64,000 nt of DNA, taken from the NCBI RefSeq assembly GCF_019645835.1, contig NZ_CP080998.1, forward strand, positions 372,001-436,000, written 5' to 3'. This document shows positions 53,935 to 63,628 of the stretch, one piece after another. The notes below the pieces were generated by a model. That model worked only from the letters and a program-made list of their open reading frames with translations, was not told where the DNA came from and searched no databases. Within the stretch, counting starts at the first letter, position 1. Each line of letters opens with the position of its first letter. A program made the position numbers and the translations under genes. The DNA is from Mycolicibacterium holsaticum DSM 44478 = JCM 12374 (GTDB lineage Bacteria; Actinomycetota; Actinomycetes; Mycobacteriales; Mycobacteriaceae).

Positions 53935-54774
53935 CTAATCGTCGAGTGCCACGCCGCCGCGCAGCCGCCTGCGCCGCCGACGGGTCGGTTCGGATTTGCC
54001 AGAAGGGCGTCTGTTGCGCAGTTTGCCGTTGGTGGACGGGTCTTGCGCGGACTCGTCGTCGTCGCCCGGTGACGCTTCGTCTGCGGCGGACCTGTCCTCG
54101 CCGGACTCCTCGGCGGCCGGCTCTTCTGCGGTGACTTCGGCGGGTGCATCGCCAGCGGTGTCCTCGGCGGCGTCCTCGGACGTGTCCCCAGCCGGTTCGG
54201 TGGCCTCAACGTCGGCCTGAGTATCGGACTGGGCGTCGGCGTCAGTATCGGCCTGGGCGTCGGCGTCGGCCTCAGTTTCGGCCTCGCCGGCTTTCTTGCG
54301 GCCGCGGCGCCGGCCTTGCTTCTTGGCCTTCAGCGGTTTCGGCGGCGGCGGCGGCAGCTCGGCCACGTAGGCCAGGTAGAAGGCGAAGATACCCAGCAAC
54401 GCGATGGCGGCCGCGGCGCCGTAGATGCCGAACAGCCACTGGCCGGCGGTGTCCAGCGAAAGCCAGATCTCGCTGATCGCCGCGCCGAGGATCAGCACCC
54501 CGGCCACCACGTGCAGCACGGCGGCCCAGGTCCGCAGCCGCAACGCCAACTGCGGCGTGCGCAACTCGGGCTTTTTGGTACGCAATCCCTCGAACACCGC
54601 AGGCAGCGCCGCCAGGGCGATGAGCACGCCGACCACGATGCGCAGCACTGTGCCCAGTGTGTGCGAGGTGGTACCCATCAGCTCCCACCACCGCGGCAGC
54701 ACGAAGAAGAAATACAGCACACCGGCGATGAGAGAGAACGACGCGTGCCAGATCACCGCGATGGTGCGGCTCAT
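53935..54774 (-). CDS. lucA: LucA-like membrane protein (lipid import coordinator)
   Basis: A 279-residue protein with four membrane segments in the first 150 residues (VIWHASFSLIAGVLYFFFV, TVLRIVVGVLIALAALP, VVAGVLILGAAI, AAAIALLGIFAFYLAYV) and a long, disordered C-terminal tail. The tail is basic (KAKKQGRRRGRKKAG), then acidic with repeated ADADAQADTDADAQSDTQAD units, then basic again. In M. tuberculosis LucA (Rv3723) stabilises Mce1 and Mce4 for fatty-acid and cholesterol import. ATG 54774. The identity rests on layout and position between aspC/tRNA-Ser and the protease. Confidence 0.82.
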   Translation of the reverse strand: MSRTIAVIWHASFSLIAGVLYFFFVLPRWWELMGTTSHTLGTVLRIVVGVLIALAALPAVFEGLRTKKPELRTPQLALRLRTWAAVLHVVAGVLILGAAISEIWLSLDTAGQWLFGIYGAAAAIALLGIFAFYLAYVAELPPPPPKPLKAKKQGRRRGRKKAGEAETEADADAQADTDADAQSDTQADVEATEPAGDTSEDAAEDTAGDAPAEVTAEEPAAEESGEDRSAADEASPGDDDESAQDPSTNGKLRNRRPSGKSEPTRRRRRRLRGGVALDD

Positions 54775-54854
54775 GCCCCTCCTACGCGCTCGGGAGCGCT
54801 GATCGGTGTTGTTGTGGCCGGGGTGCGACCGAACGGTCGCACCCCGGTCCGCTG

Positions 54855-54940
54855 CGGAGGATGCGGGATTTGAACCCGCGAGGGCTATTAACCCAACCCG
54901 CGTTCCAGGCGAGCGCCATAGGCCACTAGGCGAATCCTCC
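54855..54940 (-). tRNA. tRNA-Ser(GGA)
   Basis: An 86-nt class II tRNA on the minus strand. The acceptor GGAGGAT pairs with ATCCTCC (54934-54940 and 54856-54862), discriminator G. The anticodon loop CTGGAAC gives GGA (Ser TCC). A long variable arm and GGTTCAAATCC T loop are present. Confidence 0.95.
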
Positions 54941-54967
54941 GCGGGCCATGGTAACCGACCTGGCTGA

Positions 54968-56434
<1,467 letters not shown>

Positions 56435-56444
56435 CCTGCGAAGC

Positions 56445-58298
56445 GTGGCGCTCTACCGCAAGTACCGACCCGCGACCTTCGCCGAGGTCGTCGGCCAGGA
56501 GCACGTCACCGAGCCGCTGTGCACGGCGCTGACGGCCGGGCGCATCAACCACGCCTATCTGTTCTCGGGGCCGCGGGGCTGCGGCAAGACGTCGTCGGCG
56601 CGCATCCTGGCCCGCTCGCTGAACTGTGCGCAGGGCCCGACCCCGACACCGTGCGGGGTGTGCGACTCGTGCGTGGCGCTCGCACCGAACGGTCCGGGCA
56701 GCGTCGACGTCGTCGAACTCGACGCGGCCAGCCACGGCGGGGTCGACGACACCCGTGAGTTGCGCGACCGCGCGTTCTACGCCCCCGCGCAGTCGCGCTA
56801 CCGCATCTTCATCGTCGACGAGGCGCACATGGTCACCACCGCGGGCTTCAACGCGCTGCTGAAGATCGTCGAGGAACCGCCCGACCACCTGATTTTCGTG
56901 TTCGCCACCACCGAACCGGAAAAGGTGCTGCCGACCATCCGTTCGCGCACCCATCACTATCCGTTCCGGCTGCTGGCGCCGAGGATCATGCGGGGGCTGA
57001 TCGAGCGGATCTGTGCGCAGGAGCAGGTCCAGGTCGACGACGCCGTCTATCCGCTGGTCATCCGGGCGGGCGGCGGGTCACCACGCGACACGTTGTCGGT
57101 GCTGGATCAGCTGTTGGCCGGATCCGAATCAGGCGCGACCGGAAACCACATCACCTATCCGCGGGCGTTGGCGCTGCTGGGCGCGACGGACGTCGCGCTC
57201 ATCGACGTCGCGGTCGACGCGTTGGCCGCCGGCGACGCCGCGGCGCTGTTCGGTGCCGTCGAGGCGGTGATCGACGCCGGGCACGACCCCCGCCGCTTCG
57301 CCAACGACCTGCTGGAGCGCTTCCGCGATCTGATCGTGTTGCAGGCCGTGCCCGACGCGGTCGCCCGCGGCGTGGTCGACGGGCCCGAGGACGTGCTGGA
57401 CCGGATGCGCGAGCAGGCTGAGCGGATCGGCACCGCGACGCTGACCCGCTACGCCGAGGTGGTGCACGCCGGGCTGGGGGAGATGCGCGGTGCCACCGCG
57501 CCGCGGCTGCTGCTCGAGGTGGTGTGCGCACGGCTGCTGCTTCCGTCGGCCGCCGACACGGAATCGGCTCTGCTGCAACGCGTTGAGCGCATCGAGAAGC
57601 GCCTGGACGTGTCGATACCGGACTCGGATGCGGTGGGCTCGCCGGCGCCCAAGCAGTTCGTGCGCAAGAGCCACACCGCGCAGCCATCCGCACCGGAGCC
57701 CGCGGGAGAACCCGCACCGGCACCAGAACCCGCAGCCGCACCGGAGCCTGCGCCCACGGCGGTTCCCGCGCCGGCGCCCGCGTCGGCGCCCCCCGCGCCG
57801 CCCCCGGTGCGCCCGCCGTCAGACCCGGTCGTGGCGGCCCCACCGCCGGCGGCCACCGGTCTGGACGCCGCCGCGGTGCGCCGGGTGTGGACGACGGTGC
57901 GGGACAAGGTCCGCAACCTTCGGCGTCCGACCGACGTCATGCTGGATGGCGCCACGGTGCTCGCCGTCGAAGGCGACACCCTCGTGCTCAGTCACCCGTC
58001 CGCACCGTTGGCGAAACGTCTTGTCGAGCAGCGGAATTCAGAGATCATCCGCGAAGCGCTCAAGGATGTCCTCGGAGTGGACTGGAAGATCCGGTGCGAA
58101 GCGGGAGCCGCGGCGCCGCCGCCCGCGGCGGCCAGATCCGACGCAGCATCCCCGGCGCCTGCGCAGCGTAATGACGACGAGGAGAGCATGCTGGCCGAGG
58201 CCAGCGCCGACACCACCGAGACGCCGCGTCGCGACCCCGAGGAAGCCGCGCTCGAGTTGTTGCAGACCGAACTGGGCGCGCGCCGGATCGACGGCTAG
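56445..58298 (+). CDS. dnaX: DNA polymerase III subunits gamma/tau DnaX
   Basis: A 617-residue clamp-loader ATPase. Walker A is SGPRGCGKTSSARI, zinc ligands are in CGVCDSC, Walker B is FIVDEAHMV and the sensor region is FATTEPEKVLPTIRSRT. After the AAA+ core the tail holds a Pro/Ala/Glu linker (residues about 415-460) and a tau-like C-terminal domain (VRRVWTTVRDKVRNLRRPT). GTG 56445 begins directly with LYRKYRPATFAEVVGQ, the family start. No A-rich slippery site for a gamma frameshift was seen. Confidence 0.95.
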   Translation: MALYRKYRPATFAEVVGQEHVTEPLCTALTAGRINHAYLFSGPRGCGKTSSARILARSLNCAQGPTPTPCGVCDSCVALAPNGPGSVDVVELDAASHGGVDDTRELRDRAFYAPAQSRYRIFIVDEAHMVTTAGFNALLKIVEEPPDHLIFVFATTEPEKVLPTIRSRTHHYPFRLLAPRIMRGLIERICAQEQVQVDDAVYPLVIRAGGGSPRDTLSVLDQLLAGSESGATGNHITYPRALALLGATDVALIDVAVDALAAGDAAALFGAVEAVIDAGHDPRRFANDLLERFRDLIVLQAVPDAVARGVVDGPEDVLDRMREQAERIGTATLTRYAEVVHAGLGEMRGATAPRLLLEVVCARLLLPSAADTESALLQRVERIEKRLDVSIPDSDAVGSPAPKQFVRKSHTAQPSAPEPAGEPAPAPEPAAAPEPAPTAVPAPAPASAPPAPPPVRPPSDPVVAAPPPAATGLDAAAVRRVWTTVRDKVRNLRRPTDVMLDGATVLAVEGDTLVLSHPSAPLAKRLVEQRNSEIIREALKDVLGVDWKIRCEAGAAAPPPAAARSDAASPAPAQRNDDEESMLAEASADTTETPRRDPEEAALELLQTELGARRIDG

Positions 58299-58326
58299 CG
58301 TTCGGCCAGGCCGGAGCTGACGCCGG

Positions 58327-59640
58327 CTACGCCGTCCACCACGGACGCAGTGGGAGGCCGCCGTCGTCGCCGTGGTCGTCCAGCTTGACCGCCAGCACCT
58401 GGTGCAGTTGAACCACGTTGGTCTCGAAGCCCAGCCGGGAGCCGGCCATGTACAGGCCCCACACCTTGGCGGTGGGCAGGCCGACCTCGGCGACGGCCTC
58501 GTCCCAGCGCTCGACGAGGTTGCGGCACCAGTCGCGCAGCGTGAGCGCGTAGTGGTTGCGCAGGTTCTCCTCGTGCACCACCTCGAGACCGACGTCCTGG
58601 GCTTCGGTGATGATGCGGCCCGAACCGGTGAGCTCCCCGTCGGGGAAGACGTAGCGGTCGATAAAACCGCCTGCGGTCGGTGCGGACCTGTTGTCCGGGC
58701 GGGTGATGCAGTGGTTCAGCAGCAGGCCGCCGGTGCGCATCTTGGACCGCAGGAACCGGAAGTATGCCGGGTAGTTGTGCACGCCGATGTGCTCGGTCAG
58801 CCCGATCGAGGACACCGCGTCGAAGCCGGATTCGCGCACGTCGCGGTAATCACCGTGGCGGACCTCGGCGAGGTCGCTCAGCCCTTCCTCGGCGATGGCC
58901 TTCTGCGCCCACATCGCCTGTTCTTTGGACAGGGTGACGCCGATGGCGGACACGCCGTGGCGCGCCGCGTAGCGCACCATGCCGCCCCAGCCGCAGCCCA
59001 CGTCGAGCAACCGGTCACCGGGCTTCAGGCGCAGCTTGTCGAATACCAGCCGGTACTTGTTGTCCTGGGCTTCCTCCAGCGTCGCGCCGGCGTGCGGGTA
59101 GCACGCGCAGGTGTAGGTCATCGACGGGCCGAGCACCCACTCGTAGAACCTGTTGGACACGTCGTAGTGGTGATGGATCGCCTCGGCGTCACGGGTTTTG
59201 CTGTGCCGCAACCCTTCTGCGATACGACGCCACCGCGGCAGCGCCTCCTGTGGGGGCGGAGCGATCGGCTTGAGGTGCTCGAAGCCCAACGACCGCACGA
59301 TGTTGGCCAGCACCCGCGGCGACGGCCTCTTGAAGTCCATCTTGTCCGCGAGCGCCGTGAGCAGTTCGTAGGGGTCGCCCGGATGCACACCGCGGACCTC
59401 CAGGTCACCGGACACATATGCGCGGGCCAGGCCGAGATCGCCGGGTGCGGTCGCCAGATAGGTTGTGCCGCGCGGTGAGAGCAGCTCCAGGCCCAGCGAT
59501 GCGTCCTGGGGTCCGGCCGTGCTGCCGTCGTAGGCGCTGAACCGGAGCGGCAATTGGCCGCCGGCGAGGATTTCCAGTATCTCGGCGAGCGTGAGCTTGC
59601 GGTTGGAGGTGTGAGTCGGGTGATCTTTGTACGTCGTCAT
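58327..59640 (-). CDS. Cyclopropane/methyl fatty-acid synthase-type SAM methyltransferase
   Basis: A 437-residue methyltransferase. The SAM motif is LLDVGCGWGGMVRYAAR, and the family signature is AIHHHYDVSNRFYEWVLG and SIGLTEHIGVHNYPAYFRFL. It has an N-terminal extension of about 150 residues relative to the mycolic-acid cyclopropanases. Such enzymes add a methyl or methylene to unsaturated acyl chains of phospholipids. Its start overlaps the stop of an FAD oxidoreductase gene upstream (ATGA), a pairing also seen in 10-methyl fatty-acid synthesis. Confidence 0.88.
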   Translation of the reverse strand: MTTYKDHPTHTSNRKLTLAEILEILAGGQLPLRFSAYDGSTAGPQDASLGLELLSPRGTTYLATAPGDLGLARAYVSGDLEVRGVHPGDPYELLTALADKMDFKRPSPRVLANIVRSLGFEHLKPIAPPPQEALPRWRRIAEGLRHSKTRDAEAIHHHYDVSNRFYEWVLGPSMTYTCACYPHAGATLEEAQDNKYRLVFDKLRLKPGDRLLDVGCGWGGMVRYAARHGVSAIGVTLSKEQAMWAQKAIAEEGLSDLAEVRHGDYRDVRESGFDAVSSIGLTEHIGVHNYPAYFRFLRSKMRTGGLLLNHCITRPDNRSAPTAGGFIDRYVFPDGELTGSGRIITEAQDVGLEVVHEENLRNHYALTLRDWCRNLVERWDEAVAEVGLPTAKVWGLYMAGSRLGFETNVVQLHQVLAVKLDDHGDDGGLPLRPWWTA

Positions 59641-61034
59641 CGTCGTTGCACCGCCTTCGCATACAGGTCGAGGAGACGTGAGTCGGGATCGTAGCTCTTC
59701 TTGACCGTTTTGTAGGTTTCACCGCCGTACAGGTCGTCAAACTCCTCACGGCTGTAATACGCATCGGAATACAGCGACTTGTGCCCGTGGAGTTCGCTGA
59801 CCTTGCGTTCGATCAGCCGGTTGGTGTGACCCTCCTGCGGGCCGATCGGCACCGACGACCAGAAGCCGACGTTGACGTAGGTGTGGTTGGGCTGGATCGG
59901 GTACAGCGGCCAGGTGTTGCCGGAGGTCTGGTCGCCGCGAAGTCGTAAGGGACACAACCAGATCGGCTCGATCGGAACGTTGTCCAGGAACCAGTGCAGG
60001 AACTCGGCGGTGCGTACGATCGGCACCTCGATGTCCTGGACGACCCGTTCGCGCGGCGGACGACCGTTGCGTGCTTCGATGCGGTCGGCGATGTTGTAGC
60101 GCCGGTCGTACGCGATGAGCTTCCAGTAGAAGCTGCTGCGCCGGTAGCGTCGAGGCCAGAACCGGCGGATCCGCGCATCCTGCGCTCCGAATGCCCGAGA
60201 ACACCAGAACCAGTCGGTGTCCCACCGCCACAGGTAGTCGTGGATGGTGAGCCGGTCGTGCTTCTCGGCACCCTCACCGGGGTGCTGGATGGAGCGGTAG
60301 TAGATCTGCTGGCCGGTGTAGTCGCTGACCGGTCCCGGGGTCGAGGTCTGGGTGCCCAGCGTCAGATAGCTTTCGCCGGCGGAGAACACCACACCGTCGA
60401 GGTAGTCCACCGGCGTCCCGTCGTGGCCGCGGGTCTCGATGATGCGGTCCATCGCGGCGACCAGGTCCTCAAGCGTGTGAAAACGCAGGTGCCGGAGCGC
60501 GACGAACGGTTTGACACTTTCCAGCTCGATTTTGAGCCGCACCGAATAGCCAAGCGTGCCATAGGAGTTCGGGAATGCTCGGTACAGTTCCTCATGCCGT
60601 TGCGGCGACGCGGTGAGGACCTCACCGGCACCGGTCAGGATGTCCATTTCCAGCACGGACTCGTGCGGCAGCCCGTTGCGGAACGATGCCGACTCGATAC
60701 CCAGCCCGGTGACCGCCCCGCCCAGCGTGATCGTCTTGAGCTGCGGCACCACCAGCGGCGAGAGCCCGTACGGCAGCGTGGCCGCGACCAGGTCCTCGTA
60801 GGTGCACATGCCCGCGACGTCGGCGGTGCGGGCGTCGGGGTCGACGTCGATCACGCCGGTCAAACCCGACACGTCCAGTCCTTTGGCCGTGGTCTTGGCG
60901 CGCGCCCGGAACAAATTCGAGGTCGGTTTGGCAAGACGTACGGTGGCGTCCGGCGGGATCGCCCGGTAGCTGGCCAGAAGCCGCTGGACCCCCGCCACGT
61001 GAGCAGAACGTGCGTCGGTCTTGTCAGCAGACAC
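59637..61034 (-). CDS. FAD-binding oxidoreductase (FAD_binding_4 type)
   Basis: A 465-residue protein of the VAO/PCMH class. FAD-binding residues lie in FRARAKTTAKGLDVSGLTGV, MCTYEDLVAATLPYGLSPLV and LGGAVTGLGIESASFRNGLPHESV. It is coupled to the methyltransferase by a four-base overlap. In tuberculostearic-acid synthesis an FAD-dependent reductase saturates the methylene formed by the methyltransferase, and the same order (oxidoreductase then methyltransferase) makes this a likely analogue. ATG 61034. Confidence 0.87.
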   Translation of the reverse strand: MSADKTDARSAHVAGVQRLLASYRAIPPDATVRLAKPTSNLFRARAKTTAKGLDVSGLTGVIDVDPDARTADVAGMCTYEDLVAATLPYGLSPLVVPQLKTITLGGAVTGLGIESASFRNGLPHESVLEMDILTGAGEVLTASPQRHEELYRAFPNSYGTLGYSVRLKIELESVKPFVALRHLRFHTLEDLVAAMDRIIETRGHDGTPVDYLDGVVFSAGESYLTLGTQTSTPGPVSDYTGQQIYYRSIQHPGEGAEKHDRLTIHDYLWRWDTDWFWCSRAFGAQDARIRRFWPRRYRRSSFYWKLIAYDRRYNIADRIEARNGRPPRERVVQDIEVPIVRTAEFLHWFLDNVPIEPIWLCPLRLRGDQTSGNTWPLYPIQPNHTYVNVGFWSSVPIGPQEGHTNRLIERKVSELHGHKSLYSDAYYSREEFDDLYGGETYKTVKKSYDPDSRLLDLYAKAVQRR

Positions 61035-61095
61035 GGATATACGCTAGTCCGCGTCCGCGGCCGATGCGACCGCACAGCGAAACCAGGAGAGTCAG

Positions 61096-61536
61096 ATGGC
61101 ACAGGTCAGCGCATCCAGCACGGTCTTGATCGACGCGCCGACGGAGACGGTGTTGGCCGCGATCGCCGATTATTCGACCGTGCGCCCCAAGATCCTGTCC
61201 GCGCACTATCGGGACTACCGGGTGCTCGAGGGCGGGCAGGGCGCGGGCACGGTCGCGTCGTGGAAACTGCAGGCCACCAAGTCGCGGGTGCGTGACGTCA
61301 AGGCCAACGTCGACGTCGCGGGGCACACCGTGATCGAGAAGGACGCCAACTCGTCGATGATCACGAACTGGACCGTCTCACCGGCGGGTGCCGGTTCGTC
61401 GGTCACCGTCAAGACGTCTTGGCAGGGTGCGGGCGGCATCGGGGGTTTCTTCGAGAAGACGTTCGCACCGCTGGGCCTGCGCAAGATCCAGGACGAGGTG
61501 CTGGGCAATCTCAAAACCCACCTCGAGCGCGGATAG
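61096..61536 (+). CDS. SRPBCC-family protein (Rv3718c-like)
   Basis: A 146-residue START/polyketide-cyclase-like protein: SSTVLIDAPTETVLAAIADYS, VRPKILSAHYRDYRVLEGG and the C-terminal helix GLRKIQDEVLGNLKTHLE. The cavity fold binds hydrophobic ligands; the ligand is unknown. ATG 61096, 61 bases from the divergent FAD gene. Confidence 0.85.
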   Translation: MAQVSASSTVLIDAPTETVLAAIADYSTVRPKILSAHYRDYRVLEGGQGAGTVASWKLQATKSRVRDVKANVDVAGHTVIEKDANSSMITNWTVSPAGAGSSVTVKTSWQGAGGIGGFFEKTFAPLGLRKIQDEVLGNLKTHLERG

Positions 61537-61555
61537 AAGTTTCGCCCAAAGGGAC

Positions 61556-61580
61556 ATTTCGCACGAAAAGTGCGTGAAAT
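61556..61580. terminator. Hairpin between convergent SRPBCC and amidase genes
   Basis: CGCAC (61560-61564) pairs with GTGCG (61570-61574) around a GAAAA loop, and the flanking ATTT and AAAT extend the stem past a two-base bulge. Located in the 88-bp gap between two gene ends. Confidence 0.5.
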
Positions 61581-61624
61581 CCGCCAAGACGTCGACCTCG
61601 GCGGGCTGGGGAGCCGGGCAGGCG

Positions 61625-62383
61625 CTAGCTGGTGGCCAAGAATCCCGCGATGCCGCGCACCACGGCGTCGGCGTACTTCTGCCGCCCTTCGGGCGTCTTC
61701 ATCAGCGCCGAGTCGACCGGGTTCTTCATGTTGCCCAACTCGACCAGGATGGACGGGTATTGCGCGAGGTTCAGGCCCGCGATGTCCGAGCGCGGATTGA
61801 GCCCGGCCGAGCCGATATAGGTAGCGGGCACGAAGCCGGAGGTCTTGAGCTGGTCACGCATGATCTGCGCGAACCGCGGCGACGGGCCGGCCTGCGCTTC
61901 GTTGAGCGGCGGTGACGAGTACAGCACGTGGAACCCGCGGCCCGTCGGCGGTCCGCCGTCGGCGTGGATGCTCACGATCGCATTGGGTTTGAGCGAGTTG
62001 GCCAGCGCGGCGCGTTCGTCGACGCACGGGCCGAGCGCGTCGTCGTTGCCGCGGGACATCGCGGTGCGCACACCGAGCTTGGTCAGCGCCTGGCGGATGC
62101 GCAGGGTGGTGTCCCAGGCGAAGGTGTGTTCGGCGTAGCCGTCGTCGGTCGACGTGCCGCTGGCCTGGCAGTCCTTGGTGCCGCCGCGGCCGGTCGGCAC
62201 CTGGCGGCCGATCGAGTCGTCGTTGGCGCCGTTGTGGCCGGGATCGAGGAACACGATCTTCCCGGCGATGTTGGACGGAGCGGCGCGGACTTCACTGGCA
62301 GGGATGATGAGCGTCGACGCGGCGACGATCAGACCGGCGGCCACGGCGGCGCCGACACGCAGGCGGGCAGGCACGGGCGTCAC
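61625..62383 (-). CDS. ami1: N-acetylmuramoyl-L-alanine amidase Ami1
   Basis: A 252-residue Amidase_3 enzyme. A signal segment ([21 protein letters not shown]) precedes the catalytic domain. Zinc ligands: His in [12 protein letters not shown], Glu in [11 protein letters not shown] and His in VSIHADGG; catalytic Glu in [11 protein letters not shown]. It cleaves the peptide side chain from peptidoglycan at the septum. GTG 62383 has GAGG upstream; GTG 62374 is possible. Matches Rv3717 as recalled. Confidence 0.9.
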   Translation of the reverse strand: MTPVPARLRVGAAVAAGLIVAASTLIIPASEVRAAPSNIAGKIVFLDPGHNGANDDSIGRQVPTGRGGTKDCQASGTSTDDGYAEHTFAWDTTLRIRQALTKLGVRTAMSRGNDDALGPCVDERAALANSLKPNAIVSIHADGGPPTGRGFHVLYSSPPLNEAQAGPSPRFAQIMRDQLKTSGFVPATYIGSAGLNPRSDIAGLNLAQYPSILVELGNMKNPVDSALMKTPEGRQKYADAVVRGIAGFLATS

Positions 62384-62473
62384 CGTAGCCTCGAGCGCGA
62401 CTACGCTGAAAGGCCAAACCGCCCCATGCGGGCGACAGCAACCAAGTCGATACCAATACGCAAGGGGACCGTC

Positions 62474-62821
62474 ATGCAACCCGGAGGCATGCAGCCCGGA
62501 GGCCAGCCCGACATGTCGGCACTGCTCGCCCAGGCGCAGCAGGTGCAGCAGCAGCTGATGGAGGCGCAGGAGGCGCTGGCCAATGCGCAGGTGCACGGCC
62601 AGGCCGGCGGCGGGCTGGTCCAAGTCACGATGAGGGGCAGCGGCGAGGTGGTCGCGGTGGCGATCGATCCGAAGGTGATCGATCCGGCGGATCCCGAAAC
62701 TCTGCAAGACCTCGTCGTCGGCGCCATCGCCGACGCGGCCAAGCAGGTCACCATCCTGGCCCACGATCGGCTGGGGCCGCTCGCCGGCGGCATGGGTGAC
62801 CTCGGTCTGCCGGGAATGTAA
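62474..62821 (+). CDS. YbaB/EbfC nucleoid-associated protein
   Basis: A 115-residue EbfC-type protein: [24 protein letters not shown] (coiled helix), [20 protein letters not shown] and [14 protein letters not shown]. It binds DNA as a dimer and is linked to recR in most bacteria. ATG 62474 follows AAGGGGA. A Gly/Pro/Met-rich start ([13 protein letters not shown]) may be flexible. Confidence 0.9.
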   Translation: MQPGGMQPGGQPDMSALLAQAQQVQQQLMEAQEALANAQVHGQAGGGLVQVTMRGSGEVVAVAIDPKVIDPADPETLQDLVVGAIADAAKQVTILAHDRLGPLAGGMGDLGLPGM

Positions 62822-63433
62822 TTGTTCGAAGGCCCCGTCCAGGATCTGATCGACGAGCTCGGCAAGCTGCCCGGTATCGGGCCGAAGAGTGCGCAGCGGA
62901 TCGCGTTTCACTTGCTGTCGGTCGAGCCGCCAGACATCGACCGGTTGACCGCGGCGTTGTCGAAGGTGCGCGACGGTGTGAAACATTGCGCGGTGTGCGG
63001 CAACGTGTCCGACGACGACCGGTGCCGGATCTGCTCGGATGCCCGCCGTGACGGCTCGGTGGTGTGCGTGGTCGAGGAGCCCAAGGACGTGCAGGCCGTC
63101 GAACGCACCCGGGAGTTCCGTGGCCGCTACCACGTGCTCGGCGGGGCGTTGGATCCGCTGTCGGGTGTCGGGCCGGAGCAACTGCGGATTCGTGAGCTGC
63201 TCAACAGGATCGGTGAACGCGTCGACGGCGTCGACATCACCGAGGTGATCATTGCGACGGACCCCAACACCGAGGGTGAGGCCACCGCGACGTATCTGGT
63301 GCGGATGCTGCGCGATATCCCGGGGCTGACGGTGACGCGGATCGCGTCGGGCCTGCCGATGGGCGGCGATCTGGAGTTCGCCGACGAACTGACGCTGGGC
63401 CGGGCGCTGGCAGGCCGCCGCGCGATGGCCTAG
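62822..63433 (+). CDS. recR: Recombination mediator RecR
   Basis: A 203-residue RecR. Helix-hairpin-helix at [19 protein letters not shown]4 zinc finger [19 protein letters not shown], Toprim region [16 protein letters not shown] and Walker-like [19 protein letters not shown]. It loads RecA with RecO in gap repair. TTG 62822 starts immediately after the ebfC TAA, so the genes are coupled. Confidence 0.93.
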   Translation: MFEGPVQDLIDELGKLPGIGPKSAQRIAFHLLSVEPPDIDRLTAALSKVRDGVKHCAVCGNVSDDDRCRICSDARRDGSVVCVVEEPKDVQAVERTREFRGRYHVLGGALDPLSGVGPEQLRIRELLNRIGERVDGVDITEVIIATDPNTEGEATATYLVRMLRDIPGLTVTRIASGLPMGGDLEFADELTLGRALAGRRAMA

Positions 63434-63482
63434 CGCCGGCGGGTTTCCGCAGGGGTCCGCGGGTTTCCGCGTGTTTCGCGTG

Positions 63483-63628
63483 TTTTCCGCGAAACGTACG
63501 TTAGCGCGGCCGCCTCTCGCACTTTTCCTCGTTAACGTACATCTCGCGAACGTGTCGGTGCGCGGATGCAGTATTCGCCCATGGGGGACGTCTTTCTGGG
63601 CAGCGAAGCCCTCGCAAAAGGCGAGCTC
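63483..63628 (+). repeat. 146-bp 5' region of an AbiEi-like gene (copy 2)
   Basis: Matches 12341-12486 without gaps at about 135 of 146 bases. It is preceded by short repeats of TTTCCGCG (63451-63490). Confidence 0.85.
63496..63540. promoter_or_regulatory. Inverted-repeat candidate operator (copy 2)
   Basis: Arms GTACGTTAGCG (63496-63506) and CGTTAACGTAC (63530-63540), one mismatch, spacer 23 nt. Same layout as 12354-12398. It lies 25 bases upstream of the AbiEi-like ATG. Confidence 0.6.

Noticed and set aside
57650..57850. GC-rich repeat in dnaX as a minisatellite
   Set aside because: It codes for the Pro/Ala/Glu linker in frame and shows no exact unit.
56445..58298. Programmed frameshift in dnaX giving a gamma form
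   Set aside because: I looked for an A-rich slippery heptamer with a downstream hairpin and saw none; the gene is GC-rich throughout.
63451..63490. Short TTTCCGCG repeats as a possible CRISPR-like array
   Set aside because: Units are about 8 bases, imperfect and without spacers; this is ordinary GC-rich slippage-type repetition.
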